From an uncultured Prevotella sp. (GTDB taxonomy: Bacteria; Bacteroidota; Bacteroidia; Bacteroidales; Bacteroidaceae): a DNA stretch of 64,000 bases. A model generated the notes under the pieces. That model had not been told where the DNA came from. It was given only the letters and a program-made list of their open reading frames with translations, and did no database searches. Below are positions 7,855-15,611 of this stretch, piece after piece. Both the position numbers and the translations under genes were made by a program. The stretch spans positions 1 to 64,000 of the forward strand of contig UQRP01000007.1 in NCBI GenBank assembly GCA_900543585.1, written 5' to 3'. Position 1 is the stretch's first letter. Every line of letters begins with the position of its first letter.

Positions 7855-8151
7855 ATGGCACATATTATCATCAAGCCCCTGGTCACTGAGAAGCAGACCA
7901 AGATAACCGAGAAGGACAACAACCGTTACGGTTTCATCGTTCGTCCTGATGCCGACAAGCTCCAGATTAAGAAGGAGGTCGAGAACCTGTACAAGGTTAC
8001 AGTGACAGACGTCAACACAGCACGTTATGCCGGCAAGCGCTCAAGCCGTTACACCAAGGCTGGTCTGATCCGCGGCCAGAAGAATGCCTACAAGAAGGCA
8101 TATGTCACCTTGAAGGACGGCGACACTATTGATTTTTACAGCAATATCTAA
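7855..8151 (+). CDS. rplW: 50S ribosomal protein L23
   Basis: L23 (98 residues) sits at the tunnel exit and docks trigger factor and SRP. The N terminus IIIKPLVTEKQTK and the NKYKV-like core VENLYKVTVTDVNT are typical. Unusually for this phylum, GGAGG (7840-7844) stands 10 bases before the ATG. Confidence 0.96.
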   Translation: MAHIIIKPLVTEKQTKITEKDNNRYGFIVRPDADKLQIKKEVENLYKVTVTDVNTARYAGKRSSRYTKAGLIRGQKNAYKKAYVTLKDGDTIDFYSNI

Positions 8152-8158
8152 ATAAGAA

Positions 8159-8986
8159 ATGGCAGTACGTAAATTCAGCCCGGTGACACCGGGTCAAAGA
8201 CACAAAGTTATTGGCACGTTCGAGGAGATTACTGCATCCGTGCCAGAGAAGTCTCTCGTTTACGGTAAGCGTTCTACCGGTGGTCGAAACAACACCGGTA
8301 AGATGACCATGCGCTACATCGGCGGTGGCCACAAGAAGAAGTATCGTCTCATCGACTTCAAGCGAGAGAAAGATGGTGTTCCTGCTGTAGTGAAGACTAT
8401 CGAGTATGATCCTAACCGTTCAGCTCGTATCGCTCTTCTCTTCTATGCAGATGGTGAGAAACGTTACATCATTGCTCCTAACGGCCTCAAGGTTGGCGAC
8501 AAGCTGATGTCCGGTGCTGAGGCAGCACCTGAGATTGGTAACGCTCTTCCTTTGGAGAACATCCCTGTAGGTACCGTGATTCACAACATCGAGTTGCGTC
8601 CGGGCCAGGGTGCTCTGTTAGTCCGCTCGGCTGGTAACTTTGCTCAGCTTACTTCCCGTGAGGGTAACTACTGCGTCATCAAGCTCCCTTCAGGTGAGAC
8701 CCGCAAGGTTCTCTCTGCCTGCAAGGCCACTGTTGGCAGCGTAGGCAACTCCGACCACGCTCTTGAGCAGTCGGGTAAGGCCGGTCGCTCACGTTGGCTT
8801 GGCCGTCGTCCTCACAACCGCGGTGTTGTTATGAACCCTGTTGATCACCCGATGGGTGGTGGTGAAGGCCGTCAGAGCGGTGGACATCCACGTTCTCGTA
8901 AGGGCTTGTATGCAAAGGGTCTTAAGACACGCGCACCGAAGAAGCTCTCTAACAAGTACATCATAGAGAGAGCCAACAAGAAGTAA
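8159..8986 (+). CDS. rplB: 50S ribosomal protein L2
   Basis: L2 (275 residues) binds near the peptidyl transferase centre and is needed for subunit joining. The start MAVRKFSPVTPGQR and the C-terminal MNPVDHPMGGGEGR, with the conserved functional His, are intact. Confidence 0.98.
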   Translation: MAVRKFSPVTPGQRHKVIGTFEEITASVPEKSLVYGKRSTGGRNNTGKMTMRYIGGGHKKKYRLIDFKREKDGVPAVVKTIEYDPNRSARIALLFYADGEKRYIIAPNGLKVGDKLMSGAEAAPEIGNALPLENIPVGTVIHNIELRPGQGALLVRSAGNFAQLTSREGNYCVIKLPSGETRKVLSACKATVGSVGNSDHALEQSGKAGRSRWLGRRPHNRGVVMNPVDHPMGGGEGRQSGGHPRSRKGLYAKGLKTRAPKKLSNKYIIERANKK

Positions 8987-9008
8987 TCAGTAAAACACAG
9001 AGCAAATT

Positions 9009-9278
9009 ATGAGTCGTTCACTTAAGAAAGGTCCGTACATCAACGTCAAGCTCGAGAACAAGATCCTTGCCATGAACGAGAGTGGCAAGAAGAGCGTCGT
9101 CAAGACATGGGCCAGGGCATGCATGATCTCCCCGGATTTCGTGGGTCACACTATTGCAGTCCACAACGGTAACAAATTCATCCCTGTCTACATTACCGAG
9201 AACATGGTCGGCCATCGCCTGGGCGAGTTCGCCCTGACACGTCGTTTCGGCGGCCACACCGGTAACAACAAGAAGTAA
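9009..9278 (+). CDS. rpsS: 30S ribosomal protein S19
   Basis: S19 (89 residues) in the 30S head, with S13, contacts tRNA. MSRSLKKGPYIN and the C-terminal LGEFALTRRFGGHTG are family hallmarks. Confidence 0.97.
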   Translation: MSRSLKKGPYINVKLENKILAMNESGKKSVVKTWARACMISPDFVGHTIAVHNGNKFIPVYITENMVGHRLGEFALTRRFGGHTGNNKK

Positions 9279-9311
9279 TCGGGGACAACCATTTAATCAA
9301 GAAAAACACTA

Positions 9312-9719
9312 ATGGGAGCAAGAAAACATATTGCGGCTGAAAAGATTAAAGAAGCCCGTAAGAATCAGTACTTCGCCAAGCTCAATGGCGTTCCCTCCTC
9401 TCCCCGCAAGATGCGCTATGTCGTCGACATGGTACGCGGCATGGAGGTGAACCGTGCCTTGGCTGTGCTCAAGTTCTCTAAGAAACGTGCTGCACAGGAT
9501 GTTGAGAAGCTGCTTCGTTCAGCTATCAACAACTGGGAGCAGAAGAACGACCGCAAGGCCGAGGACGGAGAACTCTATATCAGCAAAGTCTTCGTAGATG
9601 AAGGCGTAACGATGAAACGTATGAGACCGGCACCGCAGGGTCGTGGATACCGAATCCGTAAGCGCTCAAACCACGTGACTCTCTTCGTGGATGCCAAAAC
9701 TAACGACGATAAAGAATAA
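9312..9719 (+). CDS. rplV: 50S ribosomal protein L22
   Basis: L22 (135 residues) lines the exit tunnel by its beta-hairpin, here KRMRPAPQGRGYRIRKRSNH, the region where macrolide-resistance changes occur. The core VPSSPRKMRYVVDMVRG is conserved. The N-terminal MGARKHIAAEKIKEARKNQ adds residues compared with E. coli, as is usual in Bacteroidota. Confidence 0.96.
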   Translation: MGARKHIAAEKIKEARKNQYFAKLNGVPSSPRKMRYVVDMVRGMEVNRALAVLKFSKKRAAQDVEKLLRSAINNWEQKNDRKAEDGELYISKVFVDEGVTMKRMRPAPQGRGYRIRKRSNHVTLFVDAKTNDDKE

Positions 9720-9724
9720 ATAGA

Positions 9725-10453
9725 ATGGGACAGAAAGTTAATCCAATAAGCAACCGTCTTGGTATTATCCGTGGTTGGGATTCTAATTGGTTCGGTGGCA
9801 AGAACTTCGGCGACAATCTCGTTGAGGACCAGAAGATACGTAAGTATCTGAAGAAGCGCCTTGAGAAAGCCCAGGTTTCCCGCATCATCATCGAGCGCAC
9901 TTTGAAACTCGTCACCATCACTATTTGCACAGCCCGTCCGGGTATCGTCATCGGTAAGGGTGGTCAGGATGTCGACAAGCTGAAAGAGGAGCTGAAGAAG
10001 CTCTACAAGAAGGACATCCAGATCAACATCTTCGAGGTGAAGCGCCCTGAGCTTGACGCTACTATCGTCGGTGAGAACATCGCCAGCCAGATTGAGCACC
10101 TCATGGCTTATCGCCGTGCCATCAAGATGGCTGTTCAGAACACTATGCGCGCCGGTGCCGAGGGCATCAAGGTGCAGATCAGCGGCCGTCTCAACGGCGC
10201 CGAGATTGCACGTAAGGAGATGTTCAAGGAAGGCCGTACTCCTCTGCACACATTCCGTGCTGACATCGACTACTGCCAGACAGAGGCTCTGACAAAGGTT
10301 GGTCTCCTTGGCATCAAGGTGTGGATAATGCGCGGTGAGGTCTATGGAAAGAAGGAGCTGGCTCCTAACTTCCAGCAGGAGCGCAGCGGTGAGCGCCGTG
10401 GCGGCAACGACCGTCGCAACCGTGGTGGCCGCCGTAGAAACAATAATCGTTAA
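9725..10453 (+). CDS. rpsC: 30S ribosomal protein S3
   Basis: S3 (242 residues) lies at the mRNA entry tunnel. The KH-domain loop GIVIGKGGQDVDKL and the C-terminal domain ISGRLNGAEIARKE are clear. The tail is rich in Arg, Gly and Asn, a lineage-specific extension. It starts 5 bases after the rplV stop. Confidence 0.97.
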   Translation: MGQKVNPISNRLGIIRGWDSNWFGGKNFGDNLVEDQKIRKYLKKRLEKAQVSRIIIERTLKLVTITICTARPGIVIGKGGQDVDKLKEELKKLYKKDIQINIFEVKRPELDATIVGENIASQIEHLMAYRRAIKMAVQNTMRAGAEGIKVQISGRLNGAEIARKEMFKEGRTPLHTFRADIDYCQTEALTKVGLLGIKVWIMRGEVYGKKELAPNFQQERSGERRGGNDRRNRGGRRRNNNR

Positions 10454-10467
10454 AAGTATCATCTACA

Positions 10468-10896
10468 ATGTTACAGCCAAAAAGAGTAAAATACAGAAGG
10501 CCGCAGGATGGACGTGGCAATAAAGGCTTCGCTCATCGCGGCACTCAGCTGGCTTTCGGTTCATTTGGTATCAAGACCCTTGAGAGCAAATGGCTGGACA
10601 GCCGCCAGATAGAGGCAGCACGTGTCGCTGTCAACCGCTACATGAATCGTCAGGGCCAGGTGTGGATTCGTATCTTCCCCGACAAGCCTATCACTCGCAA
10701 GCCTGCTGACGTGCGAATGGGTAAAGGTAAGGGTGATCCCGCTGGATGGGTAGCTCCTGTCACTCCCGGACGTATCCTCTTCGAGGTCGAGGGTGTCAGC
10801 CTGGACGTTGCCAAGGAGGCTCTGCGCCTCGCCGCCCAGAAGCTGCCGGTCAAGACAAAGTTCGTCATTCGTCGTGACTACGATAAAAACGCTTAA
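10468..10896 (+). CDS. rplP: 50S ribosomal protein L16
   Basis: L16 (142 residues) supports tRNA accommodation in the A site. The N terminus MLQPKRVKYRRPQDGR and core RIFPDKPITRKPADVRMGKG are diagnostic. Confidence 0.97.
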   Translation: MLQPKRVKYRRPQDGRGNKGFAHRGTQLAFGSFGIKTLESKWLDSRQIEAARVAVNRYMNRQGQVWIRIFPDKPITRKPADVRMGKGKGDPAGWVAPVTPGRILFEVEGVSLDVAKEALRLAAQKLPVKTKFVIRRDYDKNA

Positions 10897-10898
10897 TT

Positions 10899-11096
10899 AT
10901 GAAGATTAAAGAAATAACAGAACTCGCCGACAAGGACTTGCGCGAGAAGCTGGGGCAGTCTGAGGAAGCTTACAAACAGATGAAGCTCAACCATCAGATC
11001 TCTCCGCTTGAGAATCCCTCACAGATTAAGGCCGCCCGTCGCGACATCGCTCGCATGAAGACGGTGCTTCGCCAGAGAGAACTTAACAAAGAATGA
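10899..11096 (+). CDS. rpmC: 50S ribosomal protein L29
   Basis: L29 (65 residues) is a two-helix protein near the tunnel exit. The conserved ending is SQIKAARRDIARMKTVLRQRE. It starts 2 bases after rplP, and its stop overlaps a possible upstream start of rpsQ (ATGA at 11093-11096). Confidence 0.94.
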   Translation: MKIKEITELADKDLREKLGQSEEAYKQMKLNHQISPLENPSQIKAARRDIARMKTVLRQRELNKE

Positions 11097-11104
11097 TTAC
11101 CCAG

Positions 11105-11362
11105 ATGGAAACAAGAAATTTAAGAAAAGTCAGACAGGGTGTTGTTATCAGCGACAAGATGGACAAGACTATCGTCGTCGCAGCTAAGTTCAAGGAGAAG
11201 CACCCCATCTATGGTAAGTTTGTCCAGAAGACAAAGAAATACCACGCTCACGACGAGAAGAACGAGGCCCACATCGGTGATACCGTTCAGATCATGGAGA
11301 CACGTCCACTCTCTAAGACTAAGAGATGGAGATTAGTACAAATCGTAGAAAAGGCTAAGTAA
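11105..11362 (+). CDS. rpsQ: 30S ribosomal protein S17
   Basis: S17 binds 16S rRNA early in assembly. METRNLRKVRQGVV at 11105 is the usual Bacteroidota start, giving 85 residues. An in-frame ATG at 11093 overlapping the rpmC stop would add MITQ and cannot be excluded. The core is DKTIVVAAKFKEKHPIYGK, and the ending RPLSKTKRWRLVQIVEKAK is typical. Confidence 0.95.
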   Translation: METRNLRKVRQGVVISDKMDKTIVVAAKFKEKHPIYGKFVQKTKKYHAHDEKNEAHIGDTVQIMETRPLSKTKRWRLVQIVEKAK

Positions 11363-11364
11363 TT

Positions 11365-11730
11365 ATGATACAGGCATTAACAAAACTTACAGTAGCTGAT
11401 AACAGCGGCGCACGTGAGGCTATGTGCATCCGTGTCCTTGGTGGCACCGGCCGTCGTTATGCCAGCGTTGGTGACGTTATCGTCGTTGCTGTCGAGAACG
11501 TCCTTCCAAGCAGTGACCTTAAGAAGGGTGCTGTATCTAAGGCTTTAGTCGTACGCACCAAGAAGGAGATCCGTCGTGCTGATGGTTCCTACATCCGTTT
11601 CGATGACAATGCCTGCGTGCTTCTCAACAACGCCGGCGAGCTCCGCGGCAGCCGTATCTTCGGCCCTGTGGCTCGTGAGCTGCGTGCTGTGAACATGAAG
11701 GTGGTGTCTCTTGCACCTGAGGTTCTTTAA
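11365..11730 (+). CDS. rplN: 50S ribosomal protein L14
   Basis: L14 (121 residues) lies at the subunit interface. The signature LTVADNSGAREAMCIRVLGG and the ending ELRAVNMKVVSLAPEVL are intact. It begins 2 bases after rpsQ. Confidence 0.98.
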   Translation: MIQALTKLTVADNSGAREAMCIRVLGGTGRRYASVGDVIVVAVENVLPSSDLKKGAVSKALVVRTKKEIRRADGSYIRFDDNACVLLNNAGELRGSRIFGPVARELRAVNMKVVSLAPEVL

Positions 11731-11753
11731 TCACTTTTAATTGAAACAAAGTA

Positions 11754-12071
11754 ATGAGTAAGTTACATATCAAGAAAGACGACAACGTCATTGTCATTGC
11801 CGGCAGCGACAAGGGCAAGACGGGTAAGGTGCTCAAGGTGCTGGTGAAGGAGAACCGCGCCATCGTAGAAGGTGTCCACATGGTTTCCAAGAGCACAAAG
11901 CCTTCAGCAAAGAACCCTCAGGGAGGCATCATCAAGCAGGAGGCTCCTATTCACATCTCAAACATCAGCCTTATCGACCCCAAGAGCGGCAAGGCTACTC
12001 GTATCGCTATCAAGCGTGAGGGCAAGAAGGTTACCCGTATCGCTAAAAAGTCAGGGGAGGAGATTAAGTAA
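11754..12071 (+). CDS. rplX: 50S ribosomal protein L24
   Basis: L24 (105 residues) is an assembly initiator with a KOW motif, seen as DNVIVIAGSDKGKTGKVLKV. TAATG overlap with rplE at 12069-12073 implies translational coupling. Confidence 0.96.
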   Translation: MSKLHIKKDDNVIVIAGSDKGKTGKVLKVLVKENRAIVEGVHMVSKSTKPSAKNPQGGIIKQEAPIHISNISLIDPKSGKATRIAIKREGKKVTRIAKKSGEEIK

Positions 12072-12625
12072 TGGATACAGCACAGTTTAAGAAACAGTAC
12101 AACGAGCAGATTGCTCCTGCACTGAAGAAGCAGTTCAACTATTCTTCTTCCATGCAGATTCCGGCCCTGAAGAAGATTGTCATCAACATGGGTCTTGGCG
12201 ATGCCACTCAGGACAAGAAGATCATCGACGTCTCTGTCAACGAGCTCACCGCTATCACCGGTCAGAAGGCTGTGGCTACCTATTCTAAGAAGGATATCGC
12301 CAACTTCAAGCTTCGTAAGAAGATGCCTATCGGCGTGATGGTGACACTGCGTCGTGAGCGCATGTACGAGTTCCTGGAGCGTCTGGTGAAGATTGCCCTT
12401 CCTCGTATCCGCGACTTCAAGGGTATCAATTCCAAGTTCGACGGCCACGGTAACTATACCCTGGGTATCGACGAGCAGATTATCTTCCCTGAGATCAACA
12501 TCGACCAGGTGGACCGTCTGCAGGGTATGAACATCACCTTCGTGACTTCCGCAACAACGGACGAGGAAGGCTTCGCTCTCCTCAAGGCTTTCGGCCTCCC
12601 GTTCAAAAATGCTAAAAACGACTAA
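12071..12625 (+). CDS. rplE: 50S ribosomal protein L5
   Basis: L5 (184 residues) binds 5S rRNA in the central protuberance. Recognised by IPALKKIVINMGLG, the segment GVMVTLRRERMYEFLERL and the late region GNYTLGIDEQIIFPEI. Confidence 0.98.
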   Translation: MDTAQFKKQYNEQIAPALKKQFNYSSSMQIPALKKIVINMGLGDATQDKKIIDVSVNELTAITGQKAVATYSKKDIANFKLRKKMPIGVMVTLRRERMYEFLERLVKIALPRIRDFKGINSKFDGHGNYTLGIDEQIIFPEINIDQVDRLQGMNITFVTSATTDEEGFALLKAFGLPFKNAKND

Positions 12626-12630
12626 GAGAT

Positions 12631-12933
12631 ATGGCAAAAGAATCAATGAAGGCACGCGAGGTAAAGCGCGCCAAGATGGCAGCCCAGTACGCTGAGAAAC
12701 GTGCAGCTCTGAAGAAGATCATCGCTACTTCCAACGACCCCGCCGAGGCATACGAGGCAGCACGCAAGCTTCAGGCCATTCCTAAGAACGCCGACCCTAT
12801 CCGCCAGCACAACCGCTGCAAGGTCTCCGGCCGTCCTCGTGGTTACATGCGTCAGTTCGGCATGTCACGTATCCAGTTCCGTGAGATGGCATCCCAGGGT
12901 CTCATCCCCGGTGTCACAAAGGCAAGCTGGTAA
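12631..12933 (+). CDS. rpsN: 30S ribosomal protein S14
   Basis: S14 (100 residues) in the 30S head. It is the long form without the CxxC zinc-binding pairs; only one Cys is present (HNRCKVSGRPRGY). The ending MASQGLIPGVTKASW is conserved. A 147-base gap with hairpins follows. Confidence 0.97.
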   Translation: MAKESMKAREVKRAKMAAQYAEKRAALKKIIATSNDPAEAYEAARKLQAIPKNADPIRQHNRCKVSGRPRGYMRQFGMSRIQFREMASQGLIPGVTKASW

Positions 12934-13080
12934 AGCAAGGGTATAGCGCAGCCGATAGTTCCGAAGTGGGACGCGGAACTGTCTGTTGTCACTATCCAGC
13001 TTTACATCCTTCTTATCTCAAACAGAGCTATATTTAATATTGTCGGGGTAGTCCCGATTAATTAAACATTTTATATTTTT
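12934..13080 (+). promoter_or_regulatory. Hairpins between rpsN and rpsH
   Basis: This is the largest gap inside the S10-spc part of the cluster. AGTTCCG (12957-12963) pairs with CGGAACT (12974-12980), and TCGGG (13043-13047) pairs with CCCGA (13053-13057) just upstream of rpsH. No T-run follows, so termination is unlikely. Post-transcriptional control or RNA processing is possible. A TAATATTG near 13035-13042 resembles a -7 box only imperfectly. Confidence 0.4.
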
Positions 13081-13476
13081 ATGACAGATCCAATAGCAGA
13101 TTATCTGACTCGGCTCAGAAACGCAATCATGGCTCATCATCGCGTGGTTGAGGTTCCTGCGTCAAACATGAAGAAATCTATCACAAAGATTCTCTTCGAG
13201 AAGGGTTACATCCTGAACTACAAGTTTGTTGAGGATGGTCCTCAGGGTACTATCAAGGTTGCCTTGAAGTACGATCCACAAACCAAGGAGAACGCTATCA
13301 AGAGTTTGAAGCGTGTGTCCACCCCGGGCCTTCGTCGCTACACGGGCTACAAGGACATGCCGAGAGTTATTAACGGACTGGGTATCGCTATCCTTTCCAC
13401 ATCAAAGGGTGTAATGACAGACAAGGAAGCTGCCGAGCTGAAGATCGGTGGTGAGATTCTTGCTTATGTCTATTAA
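13081..13476 (+). CDS. rpsH: 30S ribosomal protein S8
   Basis: S8 (131 residues) is a primary 16S rRNA binder and the repressor of the spc operon in E. coli. MTDPIADYLTRLRNA and the C-terminal STSKGVMTDKEA are diagnostic. Whether it acts on the hairpins just upstream is not known. Confidence 0.97.
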   Translation: MTDPIADYLTRLRNAIMAHHRVVEVPASNMKKSITKILFEKGYILNYKFVEDGPQGTIKVALKYDPQTKENAIKSLKRVSTPGLRRYTGYKDMPRVINGLGIAILSTSKGVMTDKEAAELKIGGEILAYVY

Positions 13477-13491
13477 TTGGAGGTTACAGTT

Positions 13492-14064
13492 ATGTCAAGA
13501 ATAGGTAAATTGCCAATTAGTATTCCCGCAGGAGTTACCGTTAACTTCGATGCGAAAGAGAATGTTATTACAGTGAAGGGTCCCAAAGGTGAGCTCTCTC
13601 AGTATATCAATCCTTCTATCAAGGTCAACCAGAAGGACGGTCAGATAACCTTCGAGGTTGATGAGAACAGTCCCGTCGACTACAAGCAGAAGCAGGCTTT
13701 CCACGGTCTGTATCGTGCACTTGTCAACAACATGGTTGTAGGCGTTAGCCAGGGTTACCAGAAGCATCTGGAGCTCGTAGGTGTGGGTTATCGTGTTTCC
13801 AACACCGGCAACCTTCTGGAGTTCGCCCTCGGTTATACTCACCCCATCTTCCTTCAGCTTCCCCCCGAGGTCAAGGTAGAGACAAAGTCAGAGCGTAACC
13901 AGAACCCGCAGATTCTCCTTGAGAGCGCTGACAAGCAGCTGCTTGGTCTTATATGCGCAAAAATTCGTTCTTTCCGCAAGCCTGAGCCTTATAAGGGTAA
14001 GGGTGTCCTCTTCAAGGGCGAGGTCATCCGCAGAAAGTCTGGTAAGACTGCTGCAGCTAAGTAA
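13492..14064 (+). CDS. rplF: 50S ribosomal protein L6
   Basis: L6 (190 residues) lies near the GTPase-associated centre. The start MSRIGKLPISIP at 13492 is the family start. GGAGG at 13479-13483 lies 8 bases before it, so the upstream in-frame codon at 13477 is rejected. The C-terminal KGKGVLFKGEVIRRKSGKT is conserved. Confidence 0.96.
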   Translation: MSRIGKLPISIPAGVTVNFDAKENVITVKGPKGELSQYINPSIKVNQKDGQITFEVDENSPVDYKQKQAFHGLYRALVNNMVVGVSQGYQKHLELVGVGYRVSNTGNLLEFALGYTHPIFLQLPPEVKVETKSERNQNPQILLESADKQLLGLICAKIRSFRKPEPYKGKGVLFKGEVIRRKSGKTAAAK

Positions 14065-14083
14065 CTTTTAAAGTGAAGAAATC

Positions 14084-14428
14084 ATGACAACAAAGAAAGT
14101 AGAAAGACGAATCAAGATAAAGTTCCGCATTCGTAAGAACGTCAACGGAACAGCTGAGCGTCCGCGTCTTAGCGTTTTCCGCTCCAACAAGCAAATCTAC
14201 GCTCAGGTTATTAACGACATCGATGGTAAGACAATAGCTTCCGCTTCTTCTCTGGGCCTTGAGAAGATGCCTAAGGTCCAGCAGGCTGAGAAGGTCGGCG
14301 AGCTCGTTGCCGAGAAGGCAAAGGCAGCAGGCGTAGAGGCTGTGGTCTTCGACCGTAACGGCTATCTTTATCATGGCCGCGTTCAGGCGCTTGCCGACGC
14401 AGCTCGTAAGGGTGGACTTAAATTCTAA
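14084..14428 (+). CDS. rplR: 50S ribosomal protein L18
   Basis: L18 (114 residues) is a 5S rRNA-binding protein. The segments RPRLSVFRSNKQIYAQVIND and FDRNGYLYHGRVQALADAAR are typical. Confidence 0.97.
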   Translation: MTTKKVERRIKIKFRIRKNVNGTAERPRLSVFRSNKQIYAQVINDIDGKTIASASSLGLEKMPKVQQAEKVGELVAEKAKAAGVEAVVFDRNGYLYHGRVQALADAARKGGLKF

Positions 14429-14434
14429 ACGATT

Positions 14435-14947
14435 ATGGCAATGAACAAAGTAAAAGTTAATAGTGACGCTGAATTGAAGGACCGCCTGGTTGCTATCAAC
14501 CGTGTGACGAAGGTTACCAAGGGTGGTCGTACCTTTACATTCGCTGCCATCGTCGTTGTCGGTGATGGTAAGGGCGTGATCGGCTATGGTCTGGGTAAGG
14601 CCGGTGAGGTCACCGCTGCTATCCAGAAAGGCACCGACTCTGCTAAGAAGAACCTCTTCAAGGTTCCCGTGCTCCACGGCACTATCCCCCACGAGGTTGA
14701 GGTGAAGTACGGTGGTGCTATCGTTCTCCTCAAGCCGGCTGCTGCCGGTACCGGTCTGAAGGCCGGTGGTGCTATGCGTGCCGTTCTGGAGTCAGCAGGT
14801 ATCTCTGATGTGATTGCAAAGTCCAAGGGCTCTTCCAACGCCCACAACCTTGTCAAGGCCACTGTCCTGGCACTGTCACAGATGCGTGACGCTTACCAGG
14901 TCGCCGGCGAGCGCGGGGTTGCCATGGACAAAGTGTTTAACGGTTAA
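14435..14947 (+). CDS. rpsE: 30S ribosomal protein S5
   Basis: S5 (170 residues) in the decoding region affects translational fidelity. The double-stranded RNA-binding-like N domain (AIVVVGDGKGVIGYGLGKAG) and the C-terminal SKGSSNAHNLVKATVLAL are intact. Met3 (14441) could also start it. Its TAA overlaps an upstream ATG of rpmD. Confidence 0.96.
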   Translation: MAMNKVKVNSDAELKDRLVAINRVTKVTKGGRTFTFAAIVVVGDGKGVIGYGLGKAGEVTAAIQKGTDSAKKNLFKVPVLHGTIPHEVEVKYGGAIVLLKPAAAGTGLKAGGAMRAVLESAGISDVIAKSKGSSNAHNLVKATVLALSQMRDAYQVAGERGVAMDKVFNG

Positions 14948-14961
14948 TGGGAAAGACAACA

Positions 14962-15138
14962 ATGGCAACAATTAAGGTAAAGCAGATTAAGAGCCGTATC
15001 GGCGCTTCCGTAGACCAGAAGAGGACTCTCATCGCCCTCGGTCTTCACAAGATCTCTCAGGTTGTTGAGATTGAGGATACTCCCAGCAACCTCGGTATGG
15101 TCCGCAAGGTCCATCACCTCGTTGAGATCGTTAAGTAA
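14962..15138 (+). CDS. rpmD: 50S ribosomal protein L30
   Basis: L30 (58 residues), recognised by IKVKQIKSRIG, LGLHKISQVVEIEDTPSNLG and MVRKVHHLVEIVK. MATIKV at 14962 is the usual start; an in-frame ATG at 14947, overlapping the rpsE stop, would add five residues. Confidence 0.93.
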   Translation: MATIKVKQIKSRIGASVDQKRTLIALGLHKISQVVEIEDTPSNLGMVRKVHHLVEIVK

Positions 15139-15162
15139 TAACTTTTTAAAATCAGCGTAATC

Positions 15163-15609
15163 ATGAAATTACATACATTGAAGCCGGCAGCAGGTTCTAC
15201 TCATTCACGTCGTCGTATCGGCCGTGGCCCGGGCTCAGGTCTGGGCGGCACTGCTACACGTGGTCACAAGGGTGCCAAGGCTCGTTCCGGTTACAAGAGA
15301 AAGATTGGTTTCGAAGGCGGTCAGATGCCTTTGCAGCGTCGTGGGCCGAAGGCAGGTTTCAAGAATATCAACCACAAGGAGTATTTTGCTGTCAACCTGT
15401 CTACTCTCCAGGCTCTGGCCGAGGAGAAGAACCTCACCAAGATTGGTATCGCCGAGCTTGTAGCTGCTGGTCTTACCAATGGCAAGAAACTTGTGAAGAT
15501 TCTTGGCAACGGTGAGCTCAAGGCAAAGATTGACGTCGAGGCCAACGCCTTCTCTAAGACTGCCGAGGAAGCTATCAAGGCAGTTGGTGGTAACGCAACA
15601 AAAATCTGA
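15163..15609 (+). CDS. rplO: 50S ribosomal protein L15
   Basis: L15 (148 residues), a late assembly protein. The N-terminal Gly/Arg-rich segment (RRRIGRGPGSGLGGTATRGH) and the GFEGGQMPLQRRGPK motif are diagnostic. secY starts 2 bases after the stop. Confidence 0.97.
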   Translation: MKLHTLKPAAGSTHSRRRIGRGPGSGLGGTATRGHKGAKARSGYKRKIGFEGGQMPLQRRGPKAGFKNINHKEYFAVNLSTLQALAEEKNLTKIGIAELVAAGLTNGKKLVKILGNGELKAKIDVEANAFSKTAEEAIKAVGGNATKI

Positions 15610-15611
15610 TA

